Assembly (NCBI GenBank): GCA_947451385.1
Contig: CANFYZ010000002.1
Coordinates: 1 to 64,000, forward strand
Source of the DNA: Comamonadaceae bacterium
GTDB taxonomy: Bacteria > Pseudomonadota > Gammaproteobacteria > Burkholderiales > Burkholderiaceae_C
Direction: 5' to 3'
Length of the DNA stretch: 64,000 bases
The notes under the pieces are model-generated. The model was not told the origin of the DNA, did no database searches, and saw only the letters and a list, made by a program, of their open reading frames with translations. Shown here in pieces: positions 27,693 through 37,663 of this stretch (its first letter is position 1; each line of letters opens with the position of its first letter). The translations under genes and the position numbers were made by a program.

Positions 27693-28439
27693 TCAGTCCG
27701 CGCCGTTGCGCGGCTTGCGTAGCCGGTCGCGGCTGTTCGACAAATGGGTGCGCATGGCGGCGCGGGCAGACTCTGCGTCTTGGTTGCGAATGGCGTTGTA
27801 AATGCTTTCGTGCTCGCCGTGGACACGGCGTAAATAGGCTTCGCGCCCCTCGGGCGCTTGGCCTGCGGTGTTGACGCGAGTCCGCGGGATGATGCGTTTG
27901 CCCAGGTAGGTCATCAGGTCGGCAAAGTGGCGGTTGCCGGTGGCTTTGGCGATCTCCATGTGGAATTCAAAATCACTCGGTACGGCATCGGATTTTTCAT
28001 CAATTGCGGCCACAAAGCTGGCCAAGGCCTCTGCCATAGCCTCGCATTGTTCAGGGGTTGCGCGCTGCGCCGCCAGGCCTGCCGCCTCGGTTTCCAGACT
28101 GATACGCAATTCCAGCACATGGATCACATCTTCCACTGTGGCCATGTCTTGTTCGCCGATGCTGAAGTTTTCTGTGGACGGTGCCTGCAACACAAAGGTG
28201 CCAATGCCGTGGCGCGTCTCCACCAAGCCCGAGGCCTGCAATCGCGAAATGGCTTCGCGCACCACGGTGCGACTGACCGCCACCTCGGCCATGATGGCCG
28301 ACTCAGTGGGCAACTGATCGCCGGGTTGCAAGCGCCCCCCCTGAATTTGCGTGGCCAGGTGTTGCACCACCTCTTGCACCAGACCGCCGCGCCGCTGGCG
28401 CGGGGAGGGTGACGCAGGGCTGGACGAAAAAATAGTCAT
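27693..28439 (-). CDS. FadR-type GntR family regulator with FCD domain (248 aa)
   Basis: A winged helix-turn-helix lies at about residues 20-88 (LPTESAIMAEVAVSRTVVREAISRLQASGLVETRHGIGTFV). It is followed by an all-helical FCD ligand domain (about 110-235) with the usual Asp/His metal-site helices. It is divergent from the uronate/aldarate operon and so is probably its repressor, with a uronate or aldarate as effector. The start is ATG 28439; a reading 13 codons longer would run into the divergent promoter. Confidence 0.88.
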   Translation of the reverse strand: MTIFSSSPASPSPRQRRGGLVQEVVQHLATQIQGGRLQPGDQLPTESAIMAEVAVSRTVVREAISRLQASGLVETRHGIGTFVLQAPSTENFSIGEQDMATVEDVIHVLELRISLETEAAGLAAQRATPEQCEAMAEALASFVAAIDEKSDAVPSDFEFHMEIAKATGNRHFADLMTYLGKRIIPRTRVNTAGQAPEGREAYLRRVHGEHESIYNAIRNQDAESARAAMRTHLSNSRDRLRKPRNGAD

Positions 28440-28484
28440 AAAAACTTTCTGGTGACTTGACAGCACAGTTGCGAGCATACAGAA

Positions 28485-28497
28485 TGATCAGTTATCA
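28485..28497. promoter_or_regulatory. candidate operator for the GntR/FCD regulator
   Basis: TGAT-CAGTT-ATCA is a 4-bp-arm dyad in the 85-base region between the divergent regulator (starting 28439) and udh (starting 28525). Its size and place suit a FadR-type dimer, but the arms are short. Confidence 0.4.
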
Positions 28498-28524
28498 GAC
28501 AACATACAACTTGGATTTCAGCGA

Positions 28525-29328
28525 ATGACCCATCGATCCCATTCCCGCATTCTGATGACCGGTGCCGCTGGCGGCCTGGGTCAGGCCATGCGCTCACGCC
28601 TGAAAGCCAACTGCGATGTGCTGCGCCTGAGTGATGTGGCGCCCATGGCCGCAGCAGGTGAGGGCGAGGAAGTGGTGCATGCCGACCTGGCCGATGCCGC
28701 AGCGGTGAGCGCCTTGGTCTCGGGCTGCCAGGCCATTGTCCACTTTGGCGGCGTTTCGACCGAACAGCCCTGGGGACCCATTTTGCAAGCGAACATCGTC
28801 GGCGTATACAACCTGTACGAAGCTGCGCGTGTGCATGGTGTTCAACGCGTGGTCTTCGCCAGCTCCAACCATGTGATGGGTTTTTACCGCCAAAACGAGG
28901 TGGTGGATGCGCTGAGCCCTCCACGCCCCGATGGCTTGTACGGTTTGTCGAAAGCCTTTGGCGAAGACCTTGCGCGCTTGTACTTTGACCGCTATGGCAT
29001 TGAGACGGCTTGTGTGCGCATTGGTTCGTCCTTTCCCGAGCCGCGCGACCGCCGCATGCTGGCCACCTGGCTCAGCTTTGACGATTTGCACCGACTGATC
29101 ACCGCTTGCTTGACCACGCCAGTGCTGGGGCACAGCATCATTTATGGCACGTCCGACAACAGCGTGAGCTGGTACGACAACCATCTGGCGCGCCACATCG
29201 GTTATCGCCCGCAAGACAGCTCCGACGTGTTTCGGCAGGCCATTTACGCGCGCACCGACGAGCCCGATTTGAGCGACCCTGCTGTGCAATTTCAGGGCGG
29301 TGGCTTCGTCAAAATCGGCCCGCTTTAA
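28525..29328 (+). CDS. udh: uronate dehydrogenase, NAD-dependent epimerase/dehydratase fold (267 aa)
   Basis: Oxidises D-galacturonate or D-glucuronate to the aldarolactone with NAD+. Rossmann motif TGAAGGLG is at residues 12-19. The catalytic pair YGLSK has Tyr138 and Lys142. The Udh-type FASSNHVMGFY block (residues 110-120) and HFGGVSTEQPW (72-82) distinguish it from generic epimerases. It is the first gene of the aldarate operon and supplies substrate for garD/gudD; the SMP-30 protein just upstream could open its lactone product. Confidence 0.9.
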   Translation: MTHRSHSRILMTGAAGGLGQAMRSRLKANCDVLRLSDVAPMAAAGEGEEVVHADLADAAAVSALVSGCQAIVHFGGVSTEQPWGPILQANIVGVYNLYEAARVHGVQRVVFASSNHVMGFYRQNEVVDALSPPRPDGLYGLSKAFGEDLARLYFDRYGIETACVRIGSSFPEPRDRRMLATWLSFDDLHRLITACLTTPVLGHSIIYGTSDNSVSWYDNHLARHIGYRPQDSSDVFRQAIYARTDEPDLSDPAVQFQGGGFVKIGPL

Positions 29329-29383
29329 AGCAGGGCATTGAACCGCCAGAACCCATTCACATTCGCAAGACCTAGGACTTTTC

Positions 29384-30295
29384 ATGACCCCTCAAGAACT
29401 CAAATCCATCATGTCGCACGGCCTGTTGTCGTTTCCATTGACCGACTTCGATGCCCATGGCAATTTCAACGCCAAAGGCTACGCCGAGCGACTCGAATGG
29501 TTGGCCCCTTACGGTGCCACCGCCTTGTTTGCCGCCGGCGGGACGGGTGAGTTTTTCTCGCTCACCGGCGACGAGTACCCCGGCATCATCCAAACGGCGG
29601 TGGACGCCTGCAAAGGCAAGGTGCCGATCATTGCCGGTGCAGGCGGCCCGACACGCTTTGCCATCCAGTGCGCACAAGAGGCTGAGCGTGCAGGTGCGCA
29701 CGGTGTTTTGTTATTGCCCCATTACCTGACCGAAGCCGGGCAAGAGGGCTTGATCGCTCACGTCGAAGCCGTGTGCAAAAGCGTCAAATTTGGTGTCATT
29801 GTCTACAACCGCAATGTCTGCAAACTCACGCCAGAGTCGCTCGCCATACTGGCGGACCGTTGCCCCAATTTGGTCGGCTTCAAAGACGGCGTGGGCGACA
29901 TCGAAATCATGATGTCGATCTACATGAAGATGGGCGATCGCTTCTCGTATCTCGGCGGACTGCCGACGGCCGAAGTCTATGCCGCAGCCTACAAGGCGCT
30001 GGGCACGCCGGTGTATTCGTCGGCGGTGTTCAACTTCATCCCTAAAACCGCGATGCAGTTTTACCATGCGGTGGCGGCGGACGACCATGCCACCCAGCAC
30101 CGTTTGCTGAAGGATTTCTTCATGCCGTATTTGGCAATTCGCAACCGGGGCCAAGGCTACGCGGTGAGCATTGTCAAAGCCGGTGCCGCCTTGGTCGGCC
30201 ACAGTGCAGGCCCGGTTCGCCCCCCCTTGACGGACTTGAAGCCCGCCGAGATGGAGCAACTGGACGCATTGATCAAGTCCTTGGGTCCGCAATAA
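29384..30295 (+). CDS. kdgD: 5-dehydro-4-deoxyglucarate dehydratase (303 aa)
   Basis: A DHDPS-superfamily (beta/alpha)8 enzyme that converts 5-keto-4-deoxyglucarate to 2-oxoglutarate semialdehyde, with water and CO2 loss. The Schiff-base lysine is Lys167 (VGFKDGVGD), with Tyr141 (VIVYNRN) as catalytic tyrosine and GGTGEF at residues 52-57. The family-typical FPLTDFD start fits. It lies 55 bases after udh and before the TRAP transporter genes, consistent with a single catabolic operon. Confidence 0.92.
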   Translation: MTPQELKSIMSHGLLSFPLTDFDAHGNFNAKGYAERLEWLAPYGATALFAAGGTGEFFSLTGDEYPGIIQTAVDACKGKVPIIAGAGGPTRFAIQCAQEAERAGAHGVLLLPHYLTEAGQEGLIAHVEAVCKSVKFGVIVYNRNVCKLTPESLAILADRCPNLVGFKDGVGDIEIMMSIYMKMGDRFSYLGGLPTAEVYAAAYKALGTPVYSSAVFNFIPKTAMQFYHAVAADDHATQHRLLKDFFMPYLAIRNRGQGYAVSIVKAGAALVGHSAGPVRPPLTDLKPAEMEQLDALIKSLGPQ

Positions 30296-30333
30296 TTTCC
30301 CCGTTGTTTTTTAACTTTTATCAGGAGACTTTC

Positions 30334-31296
30334 ATGAAATTCAAATCCTCTTTGTTGGCCATCGCCGCCGCGCTGTCTTTCAGTGCCCAGGCCGTGGAAT
30401 TCCGCTCGGCTGATATCCACAACGCCGACGATTACCCGACTGTGGTGGCCGTCAAGCACATGAGCACCGTGTTGGAGAAGTTGTCCGGCGGCAAGCACAA
30501 AATCAAGGTCTTCAACAAAGGCGCGTTGGGCTCTGAGAAAGAAACCATCGACCAGGTGAAGATCGGCGCCCTGGACTTGGTGCGCGTCAACGTGGCCCCC
30601 ATGAACGGCATTTGCCCCATGACCATGGTGCCGACCATGCCTTTCTTGTTCCATTCGGTGGACCACATGCGCCATGCTTTGGACGGCCCGGTCGGTGCTG
30701 AAATTCTCAAGAGCTGCGAGTCGGTCGGCTACGTGGGTTTGGCTTTTTATGACAGCGGCGCCCGTTCAATTTACGCCAAAAAAGCCATCAAAACCGTGGC
30801 CGATGCCAAGGGCTTAAAGATCCGTGTGCAGCAATCGGACCTGTGGGTGGCCCTGGTCGGTGCCATGGGCGCGAACGCCACCCCCATGCCCTATGGTGAG
30901 GTCTATACCGGTTTGAAAACGGGTTTGATTGATGCCGCTGAAAACAACATTCCATCGTTTGACACCGCCAAGCACGTCGAAGCCGTGAAGGTCTATTCCA
31001 AGACCGAACATTCGATGGCCCCTGAAATTTTGGTCATGTCCAAAGTAGTCTGGGACAAGCTGCCAGCCAACGAGCAAGCCATGATCCGCCAAGCCGCCAA
31101 AGAATCGGTGGCGGTACAGCGCAAGGCCTGGGATGAGGCCGAAGGCAAATCGCTGGCCAACGTCAAGGCTGCGGGTGCTGAGATTGTGGAAGTCGACAAA
31201 AAGTCGTTCCAAGCCGTCATGGGTCCGGTCTACGACAAGTTCATGACCACCCCTGAAATGAAGCGCGCCATCAAGGCCATTCAAGACACCAAGTAA
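30334..31296 (+). CDS. dctP: TRAP transporter solute receptor, DctP type (320 aa)
   Basis: A periplasmic receptor with a signal peptide (residues 1-20, cleavage AQA-VE). The conserved carboxylate-binding Arg164 is in LKIRVQQSD, and the downstream [20 protein letters not shown] has Asn204. These are typical of DctP proteins for uronates and other sugar acids. CAGGAGACT precedes the ATG. In this operon the ligand is most likely galacturonate, glucuronate or an aldarate. A strong hairpin without T-run follows it, before dctQ. Confidence 0.92.
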   Translation: MKFKSSLLAIAAALSFSAQAVEFRSADIHNADDYPTVVAVKHMSTVLEKLSGGKHKIKVFNKGALGSEKETIDQVKIGALDLVRVNVAPMNGICPMTMVPTMPFLFHSVDHMRHALDGPVGAEILKSCESVGYVGLAFYDSGARSIYAKKAIKTVADAKGLKIRVQQSDLWVALVGAMGANATPMPYGEVYTGLKTGLIDAAENNIPSFDTAKHVEAVKVYSKTEHSMAPEILVMSKVVWDKLPANEQAMIRQAAKESVAVQRKAWDEAEGKSLANVKAAGAEIVEVDKKSFQAVMGPVYDKFMTTPEMKRAIKAIQDTK

Positions 31297-31322
31297 GTTG
31301 TCCCTTTTGGGGCCGTCCTAAT

Positions 31323-31344
31323 GCCCCTGGCACGCGCCAGGGGC
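31323..31344 (+). other. intercistronic hairpin between dctP and dctQ
   Basis: A perfect 9-bp GC-rich stem (GCCCCTGGC / GCCAGGGGC) with loop ACGC sits in the 58 bases between receptor and membrane genes. No T-run follows, so it is more likely an mRNA-stabilising or attenuating element than a full terminator. Confidence 0.65.
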
Positions 31345-31354
31345 TGGAGTTTGT

Positions 31355-31843
31355 ATGTTCACCAAATTTTGTGCGACCGTCTCCAAGATCAGCCTGGTGC
31401 TGGCGGTGATGGGATTGATTGCTGTCATTTTGTGCGTTCAGTGGCAGGTGATTGGTCGCTATGTCTTGAATGACACGCCGACCTGGGCCGAAGCCTTGGC
31501 CATGTTGATTGTGTTGTTCGTGACCGCGTTTGGCTTGGCTGTGGGTGTGCGCGATGCAGGCCACATTGGCTTGGAGTCGCTGGTGGTTTTGCTGCCAGAG
31601 AAATGGCAGCACCGGATTGAAATTCTGATCCACGCTTTGGTGGCGCTGTTTGGTTATTTGATGGTGCAGGGCGGCTGGCTCTGGGCGTCGGCCAAGTGGG
31701 GCGAGAAAAAGCCCATGCTGCCCGTGCCCGATGGCATCGACTATGTGCCGGTGATCATTGCAGGCGCTTTGATTTTGCTTTTTTCTATCGAACACATTCT
31801 TGCGCTGTTGCAAGGCAAAGTGGTCGAGCCCGTCTGGGAATAA
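31355..31843 (+). CDS. dctQ: TRAP transporter small permease subunit, DctQ type (162 aa)
   Basis: A four-helix inner-membrane subunit with the family features: QWQVIGRYVLNDTPTWAEALA in the first loop/second helix, then RDAGHIGLE. It pairs with DctM to form the sodium-driven permease that accepts substrate from DctP. The start ATG 31355 follows the hairpin by 10 bases and has only a modest ribosome site, which may lower its synthesis relative to DctP. Confidence 0.9.
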   Translation: MFTKFCATVSKISLVLAVMGLIAVILCVQWQVIGRYVLNDTPTWAEALAMLIVLFVTAFGLAVGVRDAGHIGLESLVVLLPEKWQHRIEILIHALVALFGYLMVQGGWLWASAKWGEKKPMLPVPDGIDYVPVIIAGALILLFSIEHILALLQGKVVEPVWE

Positions 31844-31847
31844 CGCG

Positions 31848-33137
31848 ATGGAACTCACTGTACTGGCTTTGAGCTTCACGCTCCTGTTGATCATTGGCGT
31901 GCCGGTGGCCTTTGCCATTGGCCTGTCGGCGGTCGCCACCATCATCGCTGCCGGTTTGCCGGTGGCCATGGTGTTTCAAAAAATGGTCGGTGGCATGCAG
32001 GTGTTTTCCTTCCTGGCCATTCCGTTTTTTGTGTTTGCCGGCGAGTTGATGCTCTACGGTGGCATCGCCGATCGGATCGTGCGTTTTGCCAACAGCTTGG
32101 TGGGCCATGTGCGCGGCGGCCTGGGCATGAGCAACGTGATCGGTTGCACCATCTTTGGCGGTGTCGCAGGATCTCCTTTGGCCGACGTCTCGGCCATGGG
32201 CTCGGTGATGATCCCGCTCATGAAGAAAGAAGGTTACGACGCTGACTACGCAGTGAACGTGACCACGCATGCGGCCTTGGTGGGGGCCATCATGCCGACC
32301 TCCCACAACATGATCATCTTTACCTTGGCGGCTTCGGGCTTGGCCTCGGTCAGTGTGTTGGGTTTGATCTTGGCCGGTTTGGTGCCTGCCATCATCTTGA
32401 CGCTGTGTAACCTGGGCGCCGCCTATTGGGTGGCCGTGCGTCGCGGTTACCCCATCCACGGCAACTTTCCAGGTTGGCTTGAAGTGCTCAAGGCCTTCGG
32501 TGCCGCCTTGCCGGGCTTGTTTGTGGTGGTGATTATTTTGGGCGGCATTTTGTCTGGCGCATTCACCGCGACCGAGTCGGCCTCGATCGCCGTCGCTTGG
32601 GCCTTGTTTGTTACGGTGGTGGTGTACCGCACCTTGACGCTGCAGAACTTTTTGAAAGCCTGTGCCAAGGCCTGCAAAACCACGGGCGTGGTGCTGCTCT
32701 TGATCGGTATTTCCAACGCTTTTGGTTATTTCATGGCCTTGTACGAAGTACCGCAGATGACCGGCGCCCTGATGCAAAAAATCAGCACCGAACCTTGGGT
32801 CATTTTCTTGATGATCAACATTTTGTTGTTCATCCTGGGCACCTTCTTGGACATGGCCGCCACCATTTTGATTTGCACGCCGATCTTCATGCCGATCGCC
32901 ATGCACTTTGGCATGGACCCGATGCAGTTCGGCATCATGCTGCTGATCAATTGCGCGCTGGGCCTGAACACCCCGCCCGTCGGTACCGTGCAGTTCGTGG
33001 GCTGCGCCATCGGCGGGATTTCAGTGGGTCAGGTGATGCGCACCATTGCACCGTTTTACGGTGCCTTGACCCTGGCCATGCTGCTGGTGACTTATGTGCC
33101 CCAGTTCACGCTGTGGTTGCCCAACCTGCTGAAGTAA
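31848..33137 (+). CDS. dctM: TRAP transporter large permease subunit, DctM type (429 aa)
   Basis: A large polytopic membrane protein (about 12 segments) that forms the transport channel. Family blocks include [11 protein letters not shown], the Ser/Pro-rich [18 protein letters not shown] and [11 protein letters not shown] near the C-terminus. It starts four bases after the dctQ stop (ATG 31848). Length is normal for DctM. It completes a three-gene TRAP system inside the uronate/aldarate operon. Confidence 0.93.
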   Translation: MELTVLALSFTLLLIIGVPVAFAIGLSAVATIIAAGLPVAMVFQKMVGGMQVFSFLAIPFFVFAGELMLYGGIADRIVRFANSLVGHVRGGLGMSNVIGCTIFGGVAGSPLADVSAMGSVMIPLMKKEGYDADYAVNVTTHAALVGAIMPTSHNMIIFTLAASGLASVSVLGLILAGLVPAIILTLCNLGAAYWVAVRRGYPIHGNFPGWLEVLKAFGAALPGLFVVVIILGGILSGAFTATESASIAVAWALFVTVVVYRTLTLQNFLKACAKACKTTGVVLLLIGISNAFGYFMALYEVPQMTGALMQKISTEPWVIFLMINILLFILGTFLDMAATILICTPIFMPIAMHFGMDPMQFGIMLLINCALGLNTPPVGTVQFVGCAIGGISVGQVMRTIAPFYGALTLAMLLVTYVPQFTLWLPNLLK

Positions 33138-33160
33138 AAATTTCTATTGGAATTGACACC

Positions 33161-34738
33161 ATGAGTTCATCGCGCCCGCCCTTGGCGATCCGCATGCATG
33201 CGGCTGACAACGTGGCCATCATTGCCAACGATGGCGGATTGCCAGCCGGCACGGTCATGCCGTCGGGGGTGGCTGAAGGCCTGGTCTTGCGCGACAAAGT
33301 GCCGCAAGGCCACAAGGTGGCACTGCGTGATCTTGCCAAGGGCCAGGCCATTGTTCGCTACAACGTGCCGGTGGGCTATGCCAAGCAAGACATTGCGGCC
33401 GGCAGTTGGGTGCACGAGCGTTTGCTCGACATTCCCCCCGCGCGCGAGTTGCAAGGTCTCCCGATGGCCACGGTGCGCCCCGAAGCGCTGGAACCCCTCG
33501 AAGGGTTCACTTTTGAAGGTTATGTGAACCGCGATGGCTCGGTCGGCACGCGCAATCTGTTGGCCATCACCACCACGGTGCAGTGCGTCGCAGGGGTGGT
33601 GCAGTTGGCGGTGGAGCGCATTGAACGTGAGTTGCTGCCGCACTACCCGCATGTGGATGGGGTGGTTGGCCTGGAGCACAGCTATGGCTGTGGCGTAGCG
33701 ATTGACGCGCCTGGCGCCGAGATTCCGATCCGCACCCTGCGTCACATCAGCCTGAACCCCAACTTTGGCGGCGAAGTGATGGTGGTGAGCTTGGGTTGCG
33801 AGAAATTACAACCCGACCGGTTGTTACCCCCAGGCAGTTTCCCGATCCAAGACCTGCGTGATGCCAGCGAAGGCCCCGAGAACGTGTGCCTGCAAGACGA
33901 TACGCATGTGGGCCTGATGTCCATGCTCGACGATATTTTGGCGCGAGCCAAACCGCACCTCGAGCGCCTGAACGCGCGGCGTCGCCAAACCGTGCCTGCC
34001 AGTGCGCTGGTGGTGGGCGTGCAGTGTGGCGGTAGCGATGCTTTTTCAGGCGTGACCGCCAACCCCGCGGTCGGCTACATGGCCGACCTGGTGGTCCGTG
34101 CCGGCGGCACGGTGATGTTCTCTGAAAACACCGAAGTGCGTGACGCGGTGGAACAACTCACCAGCCGCGCCGCCACACCGGCCGTGGCCGAAGACATCGT
34201 GCGTGAGTTGGGCTGGTATGACCAGTACCTGGAACGCGGTCGTGTGGACCGCACCGCCAACACCACGCCGGGCAACAAGGCCGGGGGGCTGTCCAACATT
34301 GCTGAAAAAGCCATGGGCTCGATCATCAAAAGTGGCAGTGCGGCGATTTCCAGCGTCTTGCCGCCGGGCCAAAAACTGAAAGCCGATCAAAAAGGCCTGG
34401 TCTTTGCCGCCACACCCGCCAGTGACTTTATTTGCGGCACGCTGCAACTGGCGGCCGGTATGAACCTGCATGTGTTCACCACGGGCCGCGGCACGCCTTA
34501 TGGGCTGCAAGCGTGCCCGGTCATCAAAGTCGCCACCCGCAGTGATTTGGCGCGGCGCTGGCATGACCTGATGGACATGAACGCTGGCCGCATTGCCGAT
34601 GGTGAAATCACCATCGAAGAGGGCGGTTGGGAGTTGTTCCGCATGCTGCTCAAAGTGGCCAGTGGACACAAGTCATGGGCTGAGCATTGGAAACTTCATA
34701 ATGCCTTGGTCTTGTTCAACCCCGCCCCGATCACCTGA
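33161..34738 (+). CDS. garD: galactarate dehydratase, UxaA/GarD family (525 aa)
   Basis: Dehydrates galactarate (meso) to 5-keto-4-deoxyglucarate. The N-terminal SAF-like domain (about 1-100: VAIIANDGG ... [18 protein letters not shown]) precedes the altronate/galactarate dehydratase core, with [16 protein letters not shown] and [17 protein letters not shown]. Length equals E. coli GarD. I use ATG 33161, 23 bases after dctM; the open frame running into dctM is spurious. It works beside gudD, giving routes for both galactarate and glucarate. Confidence 0.9.
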   Translation: MSSSRPPLAIRMHAADNVAIIANDGGLPAGTVMPSGVAEGLVLRDKVPQGHKVALRDLAKGQAIVRYNVPVGYAKQDIAAGSWVHERLLDIPPARELQGLPMATVRPEALEPLEGFTFEGYVNRDGSVGTRNLLAITTTVQCVAGVVQLAVERIERELLPHYPHVDGVVGLEHSYGCGVAIDAPGAEIPIRTLRHISLNPNFGGEVMVVSLGCEKLQPDRLLPPGSFPIQDLRDASEGPENVCLQDDTHVGLMSMLDDILARAKPHLERLNARRRQTVPASALVVGVQCGGSDAFSGVTANPAVGYMADLVVRAGGTVMFSENTEVRDAVEQLTSRAATPAVAEDIVRELGWYDQYLERGRVDRTANTTPGNKAGGLSNIAEKAMGSIIKSGSAAISSVLPPGQKLKADQKGLVFAATPASDFICGTLQLAAGMNLHVFTTGRGTPYGLQACPVIKVATRSDLARRWHDLMDMNAGRIADGEITIEEGGWELFRMLLKVASGHKSWAEHWKLHNALVLFNPAPIT

Positions 34739-34751
34739 TCTCATCTGCATT

Positions 34752-34771
34752 CACCCGTTTCCACCCGTTTC
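34752..34771 (+). repeat. tandem 10-bp direct repeat upstream of the aldehyde dehydrogenase gene
   Basis: CACCCGTTTC occurs twice back to back in the 52 bases between garD and the aldehyde dehydrogenase gene. It may be a slippage product or a minor binding site. Confidence 0.6.
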
Positions 34772-34790
34772 CAACTTTTGAAGAGCTTCC

Positions 34791-36263
34791 ATGACTACCT
34801 TGCAATCTTTTGACGCCCGAACCGGCCAGCCCCTGGGCGCGGCTTTGCTCGCTTCGTCTGCGGCCGACATCGATGCCGCAGTGCGTGCCGCCGATGCCGC
34901 CTTCGCCGATTGGCAAAGCAGCGAAGGCACAGCCCGCGCCGCATTACTGAATGCCCTGGCCGCCGCCCTGGAGTCCGACCGGGAAGCGCTGGTCGCTTTG
35001 GCCGACCAAGAGTCCGGCTTGGGCCTGCCCCGCCTGAACGGCGAGTTGGACCGCACCGCGTTCCAGTTGCGCCGCTTTGCGGGTCTTGCCCAGCAAGGCG
35101 CCGCCTTTGCTTTCACCGATGACCCTGCTGTCGCCGGTGGCCCGCCCGCAGGTCACCCCGCCATGCAGCGGGTGCGTGTGCCCCTGGGTCCCGTGGCCAT
35201 GTTCTCGGCCAGCAATTTCCCATTTGCGTTTTCGGTGCTGGGCGGTGACACCGCCTCGGCCTTGGCCGCCGGTTGTTCGGTGGTTGTCAAAGCGCACCCC
35301 GGTCACCCACACACTTCTCAGCGCGTGTTCGGTTTGGTGCAAGCCGCACTGAAATCTTTGAATTTGCCCGCGGGCTTGGTGGCCATGGTGCAAGGCGCCG
35401 GCCATGAGGTGGGCGTGAGCTTGGTCCAGCATCCGCTGATCGCGGCAGGCGCTTTCACCGGCTCCACCCGCGGCGGTGCGGCCTTGCAAGCGGCCGCCCG
35501 CCAACGCGCTCGGCCCATCCCGTTTTATGGCGAATTGGGCTCCATCAACCCGGTGGTCGCCACGCCCCAAGCCTTGGCCAGCGGCGGTGAGGCCTTGGCC
35601 CAGACCTTGGCCGGTTCCATCACCTTGGGTTGCGGCCAGTTTTGCACCAACCCCGGCCTGCTGGTGTTCCAGCGCAGCGAAGCCAGCAGCGCTTTTGTAG
35701 CGCAACTCGTGACCGCGTTGCAAGTCCAACAACCGCATGTGATGTTGACTCAAGGCATGCGCCAAGCGCTCGACAAAGGCACCCAGGCGCAACTGGCGGC
35801 CGGTGCCAAAGCCTTGCTGCACGAGCCTGTGGCAGCCCTGCAGCCCCGGCCCTTCTTGGCCGAGGTTGATGCCGCGACCTTCATCGCGCAACCGGACTTG
35901 CACGAAGAAGTGTTTGGCCCCGCCAGCCTGATTGTTTGGACCGACTCCGTGGCGCAGACCCTGCAGGTCTTGCAGGCCGTCGGCGGCAGCCTGACGGTCA
36001 CGCTGTGGGGCTTAAATGACGACACGCCGGAAAACCGCGCCTTGGTGCGCGGCGCCAGTGCCATCGCCGGTCGCTTGCTGTTCACGGGCGTGCCGACCGG
36101 CGTGGCAGTGACTGCGGCGCAGCAACACGGTGGCCCCTGGCCCTCGTCGACTGAACCGATGTCCACCTCGGTGGGCGATACGGCATTGGACCGCTTTTTG
36201 CGCCCAGTGTCTTTGCAAGACATGCCCGCTTGGTTGGCGGCCCGCCACGGACAGCCTTGCTGA
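34791..36263 (+). CDS. 2-oxoglutarate semialdehyde (2,5-dioxovalerate) dehydrogenase, NADP-type (490 aa)
   Basis: An aldehyde dehydrogenase superfamily enzyme of the KGSADH branch. It has SASNFPFAF with Asn142, cofactor Lys167, general base Glu248 ([10 protein letters not shown]) and catalytic Cys285 (GQFCTNPG). [10 protein letters not shown] is characteristic of the branch that acts after kdgD. It oxidises the KdgD product to 2-oxoglutarate, which enters the TCA cycle. It is cytosolic and lies between garD and gudD. It is slightly shorter than the roughly 520 residues common in this branch. Confidence 0.9.
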   Translation: MTTLQSFDARTGQPLGAALLASSAADIDAAVRAADAAFADWQSSEGTARAALLNALAAALESDREALVALADQESGLGLPRLNGELDRTAFQLRRFAGLAQQGAAFAFTDDPAVAGGPPAGHPAMQRVRVPLGPVAMFSASNFPFAFSVLGGDTASALAAGCSVVVKAHPGHPHTSQRVFGLVQAALKSLNLPAGLVAMVQGAGHEVGVSLVQHPLIAAGAFTGSTRGGAALQAAARQRARPIPFYGELGSINPVVATPQALASGGEALAQTLAGSITLGCGQFCTNPGLLVFQRSEASSAFVAQLVTALQVQQPHVMLTQGMRQALDKGTQAQLAAGAKALLHEPVAALQPRPFLAEVDAATFIAQPDLHEEVFGPASLIVWTDSVAQTLQVLQAVGGSLTVTLWGLNDDTPENRALVRGASAIAGRLLFTGVPTGVAVTAAQQHGGPWPSSTEPMSTSVGDTALDRFLRPVSLQDMPAWLAARHGQPC

Positions 36264-36294
36264 TCCGTTACTTCGGTTTTCACTGCTTCAATCC

Positions 36295-37626
36295 ATGACC
36301 TCAACTTCTCCAGTTGTCACCGCCATGCGCGTCATTCCCGTGGCGGGGCGTGACGGCATGTTGCTCAATTTGAGCGGCGCCCATGCGCCGTTTTTCACCC
36401 GCAATTTGTTGGTCTTGACCGACAGCTTGGGCCACACCGGCTTGGGCGAGGTGCCCGGTGGTGAGGCGATTCGCCAAACGCTGGAAGACGCTCGTGAATT
36501 GGTGATCGGCCAGCCCCTGGGCAAGTACCTGACGGTGTTGCAAAAGATGCAAACCGCCTTTGCCAACCGCGATGTGGGCGGGCGCGGTTTGCAGACCTTT
36601 GACCTGCGCACCACGGTTCACGCGGTCACGGCCGTTGAGTCGGCTTTGCTCGATTTGTTGGGCCAGTTCTTGGGCGTGCCCGTGGCTGCTTTGCTGGGCG
36701 AAGGCCAACAGCGCGACCAGGTCGAGATGCTGGGTTATTTGTTTTATGTGGGTGACCGGCACAAAACCGATTTGCCCTACGCCAGCGAACCCGACGCGGC
36801 TGACGATTGGTGCCGCCTGCGCCACGAAGTGGCCATGACGCCTGAGGCGATTGTGCAATTGGCTGAAGCGGCACACGCGCGTTACGGTTTCAACGACTTC
36901 AAACTCAAAGGCGGTGTTTTGAGTGGCGAAGCCGAAGTCGAGGCGGTGAAAGCTTTGCATGAACGCTTTCCGCAGGCCCGCATCACGCTGGACCCGAATG
37001 GCGGTTGGTTGCTCAAAGACGCGGTCCGTTTGATGCGCGATATGCACAACGTCTTGGCCTACGCCGAGGACCCCTGCGGTGCCGAGCAGGGCTTCAGCGG
37101 ACGCGAGGTGATGGCCGAGTTCCGGCGTGAAACGGGTCTCCGAACCGCGACCAACATGGTGGCGACGGATTGGCGCCAAATGGCCCATTCGATTCAATTG
37201 CAATCGGTCGACATTCCCTTGGCCGATCCCCATTTCTGGACCATGCAGGGTTCGGTGCGTGTGGCGCAAGCTTGCCAAACCTGGGGGCTGACCTGGGGCT
37301 CGCACTCCAACAACCACTTTGATATTTCATTGGCCATGTTCACCCATGTGGGCGCGGCCGCGCCGGGCCGCGTCACGGCCATGGACACGCACTGGATCTG
37401 GCAGGACGGCCAACGCCTGACCCGGGAGCCTTTGCAGATTCGCAATGGCCTGATCGATGTCCCCACCCGCGGCGGTCTCGGGATCGAGCTGGACATGGAC
37501 AAAGTCGAGGCGGCTCACCAGCTGTATTTGCAGCACGGCTTGGGCGCACGCAACGATGCGCAAGCGATGCAGTATTTGATTCCAGGCTGGCAGTTCAACC
37601 CCAAGCAGCCTTGCTTGGTGCGGTAA
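36295..37626 (+). CDS. gudD: glucarate dehydratase, enolase superfamily (443 aa)
   Basis: Dehydrates D-glucarate to 5-keto-4-deoxyglucarate. The MR-subgroup residues match E. coli GudD with a shift of two: KxK motif Lys203/Lys205 (DFKLKGG), metal ligands Asp233 (LDPNGGW), Glu258 (AEDPCG) and Asn287 (TATNMV), and base His337 (GSHSNNH). Length matches the family. The start is ATG 36295, 31 bases after the aldehyde dehydrogenase gene. It offers a second entry into the same intermediate as garD. Confidence 0.92.
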   Translation: MTSTSPVVTAMRVIPVAGRDGMLLNLSGAHAPFFTRNLLVLTDSLGHTGLGEVPGGEAIRQTLEDARELVIGQPLGKYLTVLQKMQTAFANRDVGGRGLQTFDLRTTVHAVTAVESALLDLLGQFLGVPVAALLGEGQQRDQVEMLGYLFYVGDRHKTDLPYASEPDAADDWCRLRHEVAMTPEAIVQLAEAAHARYGFNDFKLKGGVLSGEAEVEAVKALHERFPQARITLDPNGGWLLKDAVRLMRDMHNVLAYAEDPCGAEQGFSGREVMAEFRRETGLRTATNMVATDWRQMAHSIQLQSVDIPLADPHFWTMQGSVRVAQACQTWGLTWGSHSNNHFDISLAMFTHVGAAAPGRVTAMDTHWIWQDGQRLTREPLQIRNGLIDVPTRGGLGIELDMDKVEAAHQLYLQHGLGARNDAQAMQYLIPGWQFNPKQPCLVR

Positions 37627-37663
37627 ATCCAGCGCTATTTCAGCACCCACACAGGAGACTTTC

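Noticed and set aside
31785..32906. A 373-codon open frame antisense to dctM
   Set aside because: Low-complexity His/Gln/Gly-rich product opposite a complete DctM; no ribosome site.
32597..33160. An N-terminal extension of garD reaching into dctM
   Set aside because: The extra residues overlap dctM in another frame and have no family match; ATG 33161 gives the normal GarD length.
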